From positions 45,146,777 through 45,210,776 of the forward strand of contig CM070609.1 of the NCBI GenBank assembly GCA_036346395.1: 64,000 bases of DNA, written 5' to 3'. Positions within the stretch are counted from its first letter, which is position 1, and each line of letters opens with the position of its first letter. The stretch is from Hsuehochloa calcarea (taxonomy: Eukaryota > Streptophyta > Magnoliopsida > Poales > Poaceae). This document shows, one piece after another, positions 22,401 through 34,193 of this stretch. The position numbers were made by a program, and so were the translations under genes. The notes under the pieces were generated by a model, which saw only the letters and a program-made list of their open reading frames with translations, did no database searches and had not been told where the DNA came from.

Positions 22401-24100
22401 AATTTTGGCCACCTCCAAATCGGTCGTCTGGGCCTCTCTAATCTGGTCCTCTAATGTGAATTTAATATTTAGGGCAGCAAGAGATCCTTATTTGATTATT
22501 TCGAGGTGCAGATGTTGCAATGCAACACACAAGCCTGCCGAAGTAGGTGTTTCCGACAAACAGTTGTATTGAGATTTTCTGCTCAATGCGTCGACCACTA
22601 TGTTGGCTTTTCCTGGGTGATAATGGAGTCCCATATCATAGTAATTGATCAACTCAGGCCACCTTCTTTGCCTCAGGTTCAGGTCGGCTTGGGTGAAGAT
22701 ATATTTAAGGCTCTTATAATCTGTGTAGATCTCGCAACGATTACCGATGAGGTAATGTCACCAAATCTTCAGAGCATGGACTACAGCTGCTAGCTCCAAG
22801 TCATACGTGGGATAATTGGATTTGTGAGGCCTCAATTGCCTCGATGCATATGCCACAACTCAGTCCTCTTTCATAAGCACACAACCGAGTCTCTAGCGAG
22901 AAGTATCGCAGTAAATATCAAAGCTCTTGTGAATATCCGGCAGGATGAATATTGGAGCTTTGGTCAGGTGCTCTTTCAAGATCTGAAAGCTTTCCTCAGA
23001 TTCCACTGACCATTAGAACTTTTTTCTCCTTCTTTAATAGTTGGGTCATCGGTCTCGCCATTTTGGAGAAGTTCTTAATGAACCCGCGGTAATAGCCTAC
23101 AAGTCCGAGAAAACTACGGATGTCGGTGATGCTCTTGGGTTGTCTCCAGTCAAGTACATCTTGCACTTTGCTAGGGTCAACAACGACACCACCCTTGGAT
23201 AGCACATGACCCAAGAAGTTAATTTCATGAAGCCAAAACTCGCACTTGCTAAATTTTGCATAGAGTTGATGTTGACGAAGTTTCTCTAACACAAGCCGCA
23301 AGTGCTGCTCGTGTTCTTCATCGAACATGGAGTAGATGAGGATGTCATCGATTAACATGACGATGAACTGGTCCAGGTACTCCATGAAAACTGAATTCAT
23401 GAGGTTCATGAAGTAGGCCGGAGCATTTGTTAGGCCGAAGGAAATGACATTGTATTTGTACAGACCATAGTGAGTAGAGAAAACTGTCTTTGGTATGTCT
23501 TCAGTTCTGACCTTAATCTAATAATAGCCCAATCTCAAGTCAATCTTGGAGAATACTTGGGCTCCGGTCAGCTGGTCGAACAAATCATTAATCCGCAGAA
23601 GCATATACTTGTTGACAGTGACTTTGTTTAACGGACGATAGTCAACACACATCCACAAACTCTTATCTTTCTTCTTGACAAATATGGCTGGGCTTCCCCA
23701 AGGCGAGGAGTTCGGCTAAATAAAACCCTTATATTGAAGCTCATTTAGTTGCTCCTTTAATTCTACCAACTGATTGGGAGGCATCCGATACGGCCGTTTT
23801 GAAATTGACGCAGTACCAGGTGCAAGCTCAATCACGAACTCAACTTCACGATCTGGGGGCATGCCTGGGAGTTCTTCGGGGAATACATATGAATATTTGC
23901 ATACCACTACTAACTTCCAGGGCATAAAGATGAGCACTGCTCACTTTTGGTACAAAAATGACTTGATCGTCGTCTTTGCTTGTGACTGAAATTGATAGCT
24001 GAGCACAATCGATTTGCCCCTGGTTTTTTGATAGCCAATCAATTCCCAATATAACATTAATACACACTAAATTTATTACTTTGATCATGTGAGTCCCCCA
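22400..24100 (-). pseudogene. Ty3 element 1 protease end, reverse transcriptase and RNase H
   Basis: Protease end: DVILGIDWL-like (observed NVILGIDWLSKNQGQIDCA, about 24050). RT start: FPEELPGMPPDREVEF (about 23880). The YxDD box reads LIDDILIYS (about 23350), followed by LGHVLSKGGVVVDPSK and RSFLGLVGYYRGFIKNFSK. RNase H is recognisable only in pieces (22600-22990). Stops are scattered, so the product is non-functional. Confidence 0.85.
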
Positions 24101-24155
24101 ATGTATTGACTAGGTCTAAGGATACAGAAGGTGTCAATACAAAATCCAGGCTGCC

Positions 24156-24690
24156 TTATGTGCCTTCTTGGTCAGGGGCCGTTTCCATGGCGGCTCCAGT
24201 GGTTGCGATGCTTACAGCTGCGTGGAAAAGCCGTTGTTGCAGTTCAACTAACTTGGTGATCATCCGGTGTAGATGACACTCCTTGGGACAGTGATCGTGT
24301 CCCTTGTAGAGAAAACAAGTGACTTTTCTAGTCAAACAGTCTCCTGGGGGTGGTCTCCGTTGCAGTTGGGATAATTTGTAGTGCACTGGTTGATATAATA
24401 TCCTTCCTTACCACAGCGTTGATAGGCCTTGACCTTCAAGATTGCCCCGTTTGACTCCCTTAGTTTGCAACTTTTAGCAAAGTGCCCCACTTCACCACAG
24501 CTAAAGCAAACACATCGGGTTTGCCGATTCTCGGGGCTACGGGACACAAAGTGGCCCTCCTTGCTACATCCGAAACATGCGATAGTGCGATGAATCTCAG
24601 GGGTTGGTGATCCCTCTTCTTGTAGAGCTCTTGAACGAGTGGTAGCCCCTGCCACCCCGTTGCTACCAGGATGGTTAGCCACAGACGAAA
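24156..24690 (-). pseudogene. Ty3 element 1 gag zinc-knuckle region
   Basis: Three adjacent knuckles are visible at about 24400-24600: CFGCSKEGHFVSRS (last Cys lost), CFSCGEVGHFAKSC (complete CCHC) and CQRCGKEGYYINQC-like (His to Tyr). The rest of gag, which should lie between here and the LTR, is not recognisable. Confidence 0.75.
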
Positions 24691-25274
24691 GATACGCTCA
24701 ACAAGCACGAACGAATTTCTGGACAGCGAGCGTATACTACTTAATTTATCATGCATAATGACATAAAATGCACAAAAACTTAACACCAAATGGATGTACG
24801 AAGGCACTAGAGCTAGTACAAGATCCATTAAAGAAAATGATAGTTTTCTAGCATAATTGCTATACATACTGCTCGTAGGCGATGCACAACTATTTGGAAC
24901 GAAAGAGAGTGAATGATCATAATACAAAATCTAACTTCTACAAGATAAGGAATATATTTACGGTGGTTATAATATAAGAATAATCCCTATCTTAATCCTA
25001 ATATTGTAGTACGACAACGTCTTCTCATCCCTTCACCATTGCTCTTCCCGGTGACTTTTAGCGTGTCTATTTTTGAAAAAGAAAGATAAGCAATGGAAAA
25101 ATATTTTGCACAAGTCCAATGAATAGTGGAGTAATAATTAGAGACTAGGATGGATAAGGAATAAAAAATATTCATAACTTAAACTTTCTGAAATTGATTT
25201 GACAATTTAAAATATTTTGATCAAAAGACTTTCTAACACTAACGCCAATGCTATTTCTAACCTACAGTTAGTAT
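24691..25274 (-). other. Ty3 element 1 leader / lost gag region, unassigned
   Basis: AT-rich sequence between the zinc knuckles and the primer site. It is too short for a full gag and I see no recognisable coding segment, so most of gag was deleted or replaced. Confidence 0.4.
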
Positions 25275-25291
25275 GGCTTTGATACCAACGC

Positions 25292-26213
25292 TGAGGAGAC
25301 CCCCGGGTTATTTTCATAAGACCGAGGCCTTCCTGGTCTTATGAAAATAACTATAGGCCTTAAGTAACTGAATTCCATCTTAACTCCATCTAAGTAGGGA
25401 ATCCTGACCGAAACTAGAGCCCTAGTGATCATGCGTACTGCTCCTCTACAAGCACTACATGATGACCGGTTCTCCAAACGGTCCAAGTCCACATTTAAAC
25501 AAGTTAAAAGGGAATTCAAACACAGCGGGTATGCAACCGTGTTGGCTCCCAAGATGAGCGACCAACACGTTCATACCCTCATCAACATCAATCACAGTCA
25601 TACAACATTCATACATTGACATATTGAACGACATACAACATAGTAGTTCAAGTCTACATCTATTACAAAAGGGCCGACCGGCCAAATTCAATTAAGTAGC
25701 AGTGGAAGTAAGAAAACAAAGTCCAGCAATGGTGTGCCCCATAACTCATGGCAACCAACTGGGGGTTAAAGAATAACATTATTCATTAGCTCGCCAAAAT
25801 CGGCGCTAACGAACTCATTGGGCGTGGAATCATCTTCACTCGAATTTGCAGCAACCGGGTTAAGTACAAAATGTAATCACAAGTCTTACACAAAGGAAAA
25901 ATTAGTTATGTATATAGGGCAATCAAAGGATGTCATTAGTAACTTAGTTTTGTGAAAAACACAATAATTTTCATCCTACACGTGCTAATTTTACAATTGC
26001 CATTTAGAAATCTGATTTGAAGTAGAAGTAAAATATGTGACAAAGTTATACATCGACAAAAAATAGATCAAACAAATACCAAATTGGTAGCCCACTTTGA
26101 TAAACTAAAATGCATGAACACATGTTCATGCCGAATACCAAGTTGTAACTATGCCAATTTTAATCAAGAGACTATGATAATGTCATTCAAAACCAAGTGT
26201 TGTCCATAACCAT
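25292..26213 (-). repeat. Ty3 element 1, 5' LTR, part proximal to the primer site
   Basis: On the plus strand it starts TGAGGAGACCCCCGGG beside the primer site and aligns with 17201-18135. A perfect 16-bp inverted repeat (25308-25323 and 25335-25350) lies near the LTR end. It is interrupted at 26214 by Ty3 element 2. Confidence 0.85.
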
Positions 26214-26950
26214 TGTAACTCTGTGGCCCGATCTTCCGAAAGGTATTGATAAGTCGATTGTGGAGATCTCAATGTTGATGATTCAAAGGCTCCGACCAAA
26301 CAGATCGAACCCCTCGCAATCACTACACCACTGCTCCGATGGTTATCAACCGTGCCGAACGCGATTGACCTCGCCAAGAAGGCTATCTCCTCATGTGAAT
26401 CGAGAACACAAGCAAGAAAGTAGAAGATGCGAGCTGATATTGTATTACGAATAAAGATGAAGCTCACAATGTGGGGTTCCTCAACCGAACGTGCGGTGAG
26501 ACTGCTAAGCAGAATAATCTCAAAGAAACCCCCTCTATTGTGGCTACTGTATATATATAGGGGGCCCGAGAGGAGGTCAACCTAGGGTTGTGCGGCTGTA
26601 GAAAGAGGCGTACACAAACTGGGCTCCGACCTCGTCACATTTACAAGGCCCTATTAGGCCCAAAACGGTGACGCATCACATCTCTGGTCGAAGACCTGGT
26701 CGTCGTACTGGTCCTGGGATGGTCTGGAGGAGTCCATGCTATCTCTGGTCGTAGATTGTGTCCAACGAGTACTGTGCTCGCTTCTCTGATCGTAGATTGC
26801 TCCCAACGAGTCCTGGGCTCGCCGAGTACTGGTGAAACTGGTCATAGGCCTTCTTGAAGTGGTCGTAGACCCTGTTGAACTGGTCGTAGACCTTTCTGAA
26901 CTGGTCGTAGTCCTAGATTCCCAAGTACAAGTAAATCATCTCCGTCAGGC
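26214..26950 (-). repeat. Ty3 element 2, 3' LTR
   Basis: Starts TGTAACTCTGTGGCCC and matches 32526-32985 as far as about 26668 (TTAGGCCCAAAACGG). The rest, to about 26950, has no second copy left. A TATATATATAG box is near 26549. The outer boundary near 26950 is approximate because the polypurine tract is not obvious. Confidence 0.75.
26690..26920. repeat. CTGGTCGTAGACC minisatellite in the Ty3-2 LTR
   Basis: Degenerate copies of a ~24-bp unit, for example GAACTGGTCGTAGACCTTTC, repeated about 26850-26915, with looser copies at 26690-26790. Confidence 0.6.
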
Positions 26951-26965
26951 AGCATCATAGAGTTC

Positions 26966-27996
26966 TCAAATAATACACTTAGCATTTATAATCTCAATGT
27001 TCTCTTTCGTTGTCTCATGCATCTTTAGTATCAACTCAGAACGTTGTTGAGCATCAAAATTTACTTTCTTCGAATTTGGAAGAGGTAACAAGTCGATAGG
27101 CGCACGAGGGATGAATCCATAAACAATCTCAAAAGGACACTTCTTTATCGTAGAATGCAGCGAACGATTATAAGCAAACTCCACATGAGGCAAGCAGTCC
27201 TCCCACATTAATAAGTTCTTTTTAAGCACAGCCCTAAGCATAGTGGACAAAGTTCTATTGACAATCTCAGTTTGTCCATCGGTTTGGGGATGACAAGTAG
27301 TGGAAAATAACAGTTTAGTCCCCAACTTACCCCACAAGATTCTCCAAAAATGAATAAGAAATTTAACACCACGATCTGAAACTATCGTATTCGGAATACC
27401 ATGCAAGCGAACAATTTCCTTAAAGAACAAATCAGCAATATTTGTAGCATCATCACTTTTATGACATGGTATAAAACGAGCCATCTTAGAGAATCTATCC
27501 ACGACAAAAAAATACTATCCCTCCCATTCTTTGTTCTAGGAAGCCCTAAAACAAAGTCCATAGAAATATCTTCCCAAGGTATGCTTGGAACAGGAAGAGG
27601 CATGTATAAACCATGAGGATTAAGTCGTGACTTAGCTTTTTGGCACGTGATGCAGCGGGCAATGAAGCGTTCGACGTCACGCGTCATCTTTGGCCAATAA
27701 AAGTGGTGGGTCAGAATGTTCTCGGTCTTCTTCACGTTGAAGTAACCCATCAAACCTCCTCCATGCGCCTCCTGTAACAACAAAAGATGAACGGAGCTAG
27801 CTGGAATGCATAGCTTGTTAGCACGGTACACGAACCCATCATGCACCATAAATTTATTCCAACCCTTTCCCTCTTGACAATTTAGAAACACATCTTTAAA
27901 ATCAACATCATACACATATTGCTCCTTTATTGTCTCTAATCCAAAGATTTTTGAAGTCAAGTTGTGAAAGTATAGTATATCTCCTAGACAAAGCAT
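26966..27996 (-). pseudogene. Ty3 element 2 integrase
   Basis: Two overlapping frames (27996-27382 and 27502-26966) are offset by a single frameshift near 27500. The first has the CITCQKAKSR zinc pair and ISMDFVLGLPRT (first catalytic Asp). The second has MDRFSKMARFIPCHK, VSDRGVKF (second Asp) and TDGQTEIVNRTL (Glu), so the D-D-E triad survives. The second zinc-ligand His is degraded (GYF instead of GHF). The frame ends at about 26966, next to the LTR. Confidence 0.9.
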
Positions 27997-27999
27997 CAG

Positions 28000-28162
28000 C
28001 TATCACATTTTATTTGCCCTTTTTATATTTAATAACGTAGGAAGAAGACTCAATAAACTCAACCCACTTAGCATGTCTGTGGTTCAGGTTGGTTTGACTT
28101 CGAATATGCTTCAAAGATTCATGATCAGAATGTATTACAAACTCTTTGGGCCATAAATAATG
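28000..28162 (-). pseudogene. Ty3 element 2 RNase H end / connection segment
   Basis: It is frameshifted relative to 28163-28639 and continues the RNase H toward the integrase. The reverse of TNLNHRHAKWVEFIESSSYV-type sequence can be read at about 28020-28100. Confidence 0.55.
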
Positions 28163-29230
28163 TTACCATATTTCCAAAGTTCGAACTAGAGCATATAATT
28201 CTTTATCATAGGTAGAATAGTTCAAACTAGGACCACTTAATTTTTCACTAAAGTAAGCAACAGATTTTCCTTCTTGAATTAACACACCACCAAGACCTAT
28301 GCCACTAGCATCACATTCTAATTCAAAAGTCTTGCTGAAATCGAAAAGTTGAAGCAAAGGGGCGTGTGTTAGCTTATCTTTGAGAGCGTCGAAAGCATGT
28401 TGTTGTATGGTGGCCCAAGTAAAAGAAACTCCCATCTTTGTAAGCTCATTCAACAGTGCAGCGAGGGTGTTGAAATCCCGAACAAAACGCCGATAGAAAC
28501 CAGCGAGCCCTAGAAAACTCCGCACTTGTGTGACCGTTTTAGGAGGCGGCCAACTCTGGATAGTGACGATATTGGCTTGATCAACTTCGATGCCCTGTGG
28601 AGTAACAACATAGCCAAGAAAGGGACTCGATTCGTGCAAAAGGTGTACTTCTCAAGGTTACCAAACAAACGTGCACCTCTCAAAACATTAAAAATAGCAC
28701 GTAAATGATCCATGTTTTCTTCATATGACTTGCTATAGATCAGAATATCATCAAAATAAACCACCATAAATTTTCCAATGAAAGCACGCAAAACTTCGTT
28801 CATCAAACGCATGAAAGTGCTAGGTGCATTAGTTAAACCAAAAGGCATCACTAACCACTCATATAGTCCGAGCTTAGTTTTAAATGTTGTTTTCCATTCA
28901 TCTCCTAATTTCATTCTAATCTGGTGGTATCCGCTACGCAAGTCAATCTTTGTGAAAAGAATAGAACCACTCAACTCATCAAGCATACCGTATAACCTAG
29001 GAATGGGATGACGATACCGTATTGTGATATTATTAATGGCTCTACAGTCAACACACATACGTCAGCTGCCGTCTTTCTTGGGAACCAAAAGAACAAGAAC
29101 AACACAAGGACTAAGGCTTTCCCGTACGTACCCTCGGTCCAAAAGGTCTTGGACTTGTCATTGAATTTCCTTTGTCTCTTCTGGATTGGTCCTATACGCC
29201 GCATGGTTTGGCAAAGTCGTCCTGAAATTA
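28163..29230 (-). pseudogene. Ty3 element 2 reverse transcriptase and RNase H
   Basis: The RT frame 29058-28510 (182 aa) contains TKIDLRSGYHQIRM (catalytic Asp39), MPFGLTNAPSTFMRLMNEVL and an intact YFDDILIYS box (residues 101-109). After one frameshift near 28600, frame 28639-28163 carries SFLGLAGFYRRFVRDFN and the RNase H segments LECDASGIGLGGVL and YSTYDKELYALV. Few lesions separate it from an open pol, consistent with recent insertion. Confidence 0.92.
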
Positions 29231-30256
29231 AATCAATTGTTGTTCAATCCCTCTAATAGGTGGCAGTCCCGGGGGTATTTTAGCTGGAAACACATCCTCA
29301 TATGCCTGCAAAAGGTTAGTGACAGCAAATGACAAAGAGCTAAATATATCATCAAGTGAAAATAAAACATCATTACATATCAAAGCATAGCATGGCATAT
29401 CATGATGAAAAATTTCAGCAAGATCAGATTTGGTTGCAAGCATGACACAACCCTTTAATTTAATTCCCTCGGTCCTTAAACTAGGTGCCAACCGCTCTTT
29501 CTTAGGTGGGAAAATATTCTTCACTACTTGCTGATTTTCATATTCATGTTCAAGTTCTTTCTTCTCATTTTCACCTAGCTCTTTATCACAATTCACAATT
29601 TCAGTAGGCGTCAAAGGCAGCAAAGTTATTTTCTTTCCTTTGTGCATAAAAGTGTATTTGTTACTTCTACCATGATGAGTTGCATCGGTATCAAATTCCC
29701 ATGGATGACCTAATAAAAGAGAGCAGGTTTGCATAGGTACTACGTCGAAATCAGTAACATCATGGTAGGAACCAATGGAAAAATGCACTCTCGCGGATTG
29801 TGTTACCTTCACCTTACCGCTGTTGTTGAAACACTGAATGTGGTATGGGTGAGGATGCGCACGTGTGGTCAAGCCAACCTTCTTGACCAATCCTGACTTC
29901 ACCAAGTTATTGCAGCTTCCGCCATCAATTATGACACGAACACGGCAATCCTTAACGATAAGGAACATCTGAAACAAATTATGACGTTGTAGCTTTTCCT
30001 CTTGCTCTCTTTGAGTGCTCAATACTCGCTGCACAATTATAGTTCTATAATTCTCCGTAGCAGTGGCACCTAAAATTTTCTCACCATCGCTATCTGCCTC
30101 ATGTTCATCATCATTACCTGCAAGGTTAGCTGCAAGAACGTATTCATCCTCAATATCACTAGTACTTATGTAACCACCGTCTTCTGTCGCAATGTACGCT
30201 CGCTGACTTGGGCAATCTCTCATGAAGTGGCCCATTCCTTTACAACGGTGGCACAC
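29228..30256 (-). pseudogene. Ty3 element 2 zinc knuckle and aspartic protease
   Basis: This 342-residue frame begins with the CCHC knuckle CHRCKGMGHFMRDC. It carries a protease active site VIIDGGSCNNLV (Asp111, DGGS in place of D[ST]G) and LLLGHPWEFDTDATHHGRSN typical of Ty3 protease C-terminal regions. It ends with the RT-proximal EDVFPAKIPPGLPPIRGIEQ. Continuous with gag upstream after a frameshift at about 30260. Confidence 0.88.
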
Positions 30257-31385
30257 AATTCATGTTGTATGACCTGTGGAAGCAACCGATGAAGAGCTCT
30301 GCGCTGGTGCCTGCACACTAGTAGATTTGCTCGTCTCGGGTGCGTGTGACAGTGAAGATGGTGCTGCCGAACGCGTCCTACTCACAAAGGGGGCAGCAGA
30401 CCGAAAATCATGAGGTGGGGCTGTCTTGGCTTGTCCCGACGTTGATCTCGATGTAGACGTACTGCCAAAGTTGCTCCTAGTCCTTTGTTGTCTACCCTGC
30501 ATTTTCTTTTCTGCCAAACAAGTAAGCTGGAACAACCTATTAATATCATTATAGTCTTTGTAATCAACTATATCCTGAATCTCACGCCTTAAACCACCAT
30601 AAAAACGAGCCATCTTATCCTCCTCATCCTCAACAACATTACAACGCAGCATGCCTATTTGTAGTTCTTGATAATATTTCTTGACAGATTTATTACCTTG
30701 ATATAAGCGCTGTAATTTCTTACATATCACGTTTAAAAGCAGGAGGAACAAATCTAGCACGCATAGCTACCTTCAATCTATCCCATGTATCAGGTGTTAA
30801 GCCAGAATTAACCACTTGATTCCACCAAATGATAGTAAAATCTTTAAATTCACTAGTAGCTTGTCTGACTCTATGCACTTCAGAAACTAGATGGGCATTA
30901 CATTTTTGTTCAACTGTCATCTCCTAATCTAGATAAATTTTAGCATCATAAATACCTACAAAAGATGGTATGGTAAATTTAACTTTAGCAAATGGGTCAT
31001 CATTAGCACGAGCATTGTAGTGTTGAAAATTATTAGCTCCCATACCATGACGGTTGTGATGTTGGCGGTGTCATTGACGTGCATCTTGGTCAGCAAACAC
31101 AGCGCCGGTATCACGGTTTCTCCTCTCATTATCATCTCCCTCCTCAAGATCTTGGGTTGCGTCGTGATCATACTCACGTCTAATGTTTGGTGGCCGGTTC
31201 ACCATTCTCTCAAGGCGTGTAGTGAGCGCTGCAATACTATCGTTGATTGAGCGCTGCAATGTGATCGTGGTAGCTTGAAGCTTCCCGCCGATGTCCCCAT
31301 TAATGGTAGTGCGTTGTTCATCCAAGAGCGTCATGAGCTCTCCCTTTACAACACACTCTTTCTCATCAGACGTCTCACCTGTCAT
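30257..31385 (-). pseudogene. Ty3 element 2 gag
   Basis: Frames 31385-31071, 30920-30720 and 30760-30260 make up a Ty3 gag. They include a start MTGETSDEKECVV, the capsid segment WWNQVVNSGLTPDTWDRLK, then MRARFVPPAFKRDM, LQRLYQGNKSVKKYYQEL and MARFYGGLRREIQDIV. A Ser/Ala-rich linker follows before the zinc knuckle. Two frameshifts break it. Confidence 0.85.
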
Positions 31386-32525
31386 GGTTAGCAGAAAATA
31401 AAAGACAACACAAAGGTATTATCCCTATCAACTACTAGGTGATGGAAGGTGGAAACACACACTCTCAAGTGTCTTACCACACTCTTACAAGTGTTCTTAC
31501 CAACACAGCAGGTGGTACAACTAGTGGCTGGTTCGTGATTCCGTGTCGAGAGTGGGTATTATTGCAAGAGGGGACCTGTTATGATCAAGAGTAGGTGGTG
31601 CTCGGAAGGCACAATATGTAGCAAGGATTAGCAAAAACTGTAACCTGATTAGCAAAGTTGAATAAGCGTCCAAAGTGCCTGTCACGATTGCTAGTCTAAA
31701 ATGTGTCCCTAGCCCTAGCACAATACTGATCGATAACAAGGACTAGATACAAAGGATTCAAAGGATACAAGGCTGGGAATGGTCATAGACCAACTGGGGG
31801 TGGTTGATTTGATTCTTCTTCACTGGGGGTGGTCGATTTGCTTCTTCTTCTTCTCTCTTTTTTTTGACTGCCGAAACCCAACCTAGGGTTCCTCTTTTTT
31901 TTGCGAATGTGACATTGACTCAAAACTCTTCAAAAACCCTCTTCTGGGTCTATGGATATATATGGGTCACAAACTTATTGTAGAAGGCAGGGGTATACAA
32001 GTAATTTAAAGATACTCTATCTCTCTCTCTCTCTGAACTTTGGCTAGCTTCGTTCGGCTATGGAAATTCTTCTCCGACTTTGTGTGGCAGGCACGATATG
32101 ATGAGTGCGTGGGGTGTCCGAGAGCAACAAGAAACAAATATAGTTGTCGGGGTGGAGACGAGTAGATGGTCGATCACGATGAAGTGGTCGAACTCGAGGA
32201 GATCGTCGAAAGGGGGGGTTGTTCGAGTAGGTGGTGGCGCGGCCAGGATGGATGGTGGTACGGCAGGCGATGGTGTTGACTAGAGACCAAAAATATGAAT
32301 CTAAACTAGCAACACGACTTAGACAAATGACACTAATTCAACAATGCTAAACAAAGAACAGAAATTATAAAGGCACAATGGGTGATGGGACAGCGGAAGA
32401 ACACGACGAACAAAAAATATTTTTGTGGGGCAATTTTCTAGAGCTTTAGGATGATGGAAAACAACTAATCTAAAATGGAGAAAAATTATGATTACCTAAC
32501 GGGCAACTTTTGCTCTGATACCAAC
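31386..32525 (-). other. Ty3 element 2 leader
   Basis: Non-coding region between the gag start and the primer site. It contains a (CT)7 tract at 32021-32034, pyrimidine-rich runs near 31820-31900 and scattered GGTCGAA/GTGGTCG copies (31790-31840 and 32160-32240). No gene seen. Confidence 0.55.
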
Positions 32526-32985
32526 TGATAACTCTGTGGCCTGATCTTCCAAAAGGTATTGATAAGTCGATTGTGGAGATCTCGACGTTGATGATCCAAA
32601 GGCTCCGACCAAACAGATTGAACCCCTCGCAATCACTACACCACTGCTCCAATGGTTATCAACCGTGCCGAACGTGATTGACCTCGCCAAGAAGGCTATC
32701 TCCTGCATGCGAATCGAGAACACAAGCAAGAAAGTAGAAGATGCAATTTGATATTGTATTGTGAATAAAGATGAAGCTCACAATGTGGGGTTCCTCAACT
32801 GAACGTGCGGCGAGACTGCTAAGCAGAATACTCTCGAATAAAAACCCCCTTAATCTATGGCGGCTACTGTATATAATGGGGGGCGAGAGGAGGTTGACCT
32901 AGGGTTGTGCGGCCGTAGAAAGAGGTGTACACAACCTGGGCTTCGTCCTCGTCACGCTTACATGGCCCTATTAGGCCCAAAACGG
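32526..32985 (-). repeat. Ty3 element 2, 5' LTR, truncated
   Basis: Starts TGATAACTCTGTGGCC beside the primer site and matches 26214-26668 closely. Homology stops at AACGG (32985). Four filler bases follow, then Sirevirus gag from 32990, marking a deletion breakpoint. Confidence 0.85.
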
Positions 32986-32989
32986 CCCT

Positions 32990-34138
32990 AGTGAAGGGCA
33001 TACCTCATCGGGATCACTAAAAGGATCCTCGCTGTTGGAGGAGTCGCTGTCGTGGCTGTTTTTAGCCATAAAGCACATGCCAGTGAAATCACGTGCCTTC
33101 TTCTTGCCACGGGAGTCACTCTCGTCGTCCTCCACCTCCGAGTCCACATCATGCATGCTCACATCTTCTAGAGCTTCAAGGACTCGGCTGACAAACTTGC
33201 GATAGTTTGTCTTCTTGGACTTAGCATCCCTCGCTTGAGAATGCCTTTGTGACTTCTTCTCCTCCTTGCCCTTCAGCTTGGGGCATCTAGAACGAATGTG
33301 GTTGGGCTCACCACACTCGAAACAAGTGACAGGTCCACCTCTCCTCCTACTCCTCACATTGTTGTAGGCTCTCGTGAATTTTGTGGATAGGAGGGCTAAG
33401 TCATCTTCAGGTAGTCTCTCAAGTTGCTCATCGCTCAAAGAATGCAAAGCAGACAAAGAAAATCCAGATGAGCTAACATTAAAGGAATCAGCATATCTAC
33501 CCTCAGATTTGTCAACCACTAAAGCCATCGGCTCTGTTGTGGGGAGACGCGAGATAAAATCAATCTCATGCGTCTTCAACCTAGAGTAAAGCTTATCCAT
33601 GGTAAGCTCACTCATGACAGTGTTGTCATTGATGGCAGTGATCTTCATCCCCCAGACCTTCACATCTAAAGCACCCAAAATCTGGCGTGCATTTTCAGAC
33701 TCAGAAAATACAAGATCAACAGCGCGGAGATCATGAAGAATTTTAGAAAATCTCCCCCACAGCTCATCTAAAGATTCACCAGGTCTTTGCTCGATCTTGG
33801 AGTATGCTTTCTTAAGTCGGTTCTCGTCTCACTTCCTTGATCGCGATGGACCCTCGTGATAATCACAAAGAGTCCGCCAGATCTCATGAGCAGACAGCAA
33901 ATGAGCGACACGCTCAAACTCCGATCGACTAAGGCCTTGAATCAAAAATTCCGAGCCTGTTGTTGTTCTCCACATCCGAGTGATCAAATTATCATCTTTG
34001 ATGCGACATAAGGGTTTTTACCTTAAGCCAAATCGCGTGCCCTTGAGCCTCGATGTAGGCCTCCATTCGGGCCTTCCAATACGCAAAATCAACTCCATCA
34101 AAAACATGTGGCCTGATTGAATATCGCTCAGTCGCCAT
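32990..34138 (-). pseudogene. Sirevirus X gag, N-terminal part
   Basis: It starts at the ATG at 34138 (MATERYSIRPHVFDGVDFAY, the copia gag entry motif). The open frame 33678-32971 has the zinc knuckle CFECGEPNHIRSRC and the acidic EVEDDESDSRGKKKARDF segment, and stops where the Ty3 LTR is joined. Near-identical to 39014-40154 apart from small changes at CAG/CTG sites. Confidence 0.85.
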
Positions 34139-34193
34139 GGCTCCAAAGACCGGTTAAGATCTATGAGAAGAGCTAACCGGCTCTGATACCACT

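Larger units (their letters stand above)
26214..32985 (-). mobile_element. Ty3/gypsy element 2 (nearly complete, right LTR truncated)
   Basis: LTR copies at 26214-about 26950 and 32526-32985 flank a minus-strand gag-pro-RT-RNase H-integrase. The primer site GCTCTGATACCA is at 32512-32523. The left target-site candidate is ACCAT (26209-26213). The right copy was lost with the end of the LTR. Long frames remain, so this insertion is younger than its host element. Confidence 0.88.
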
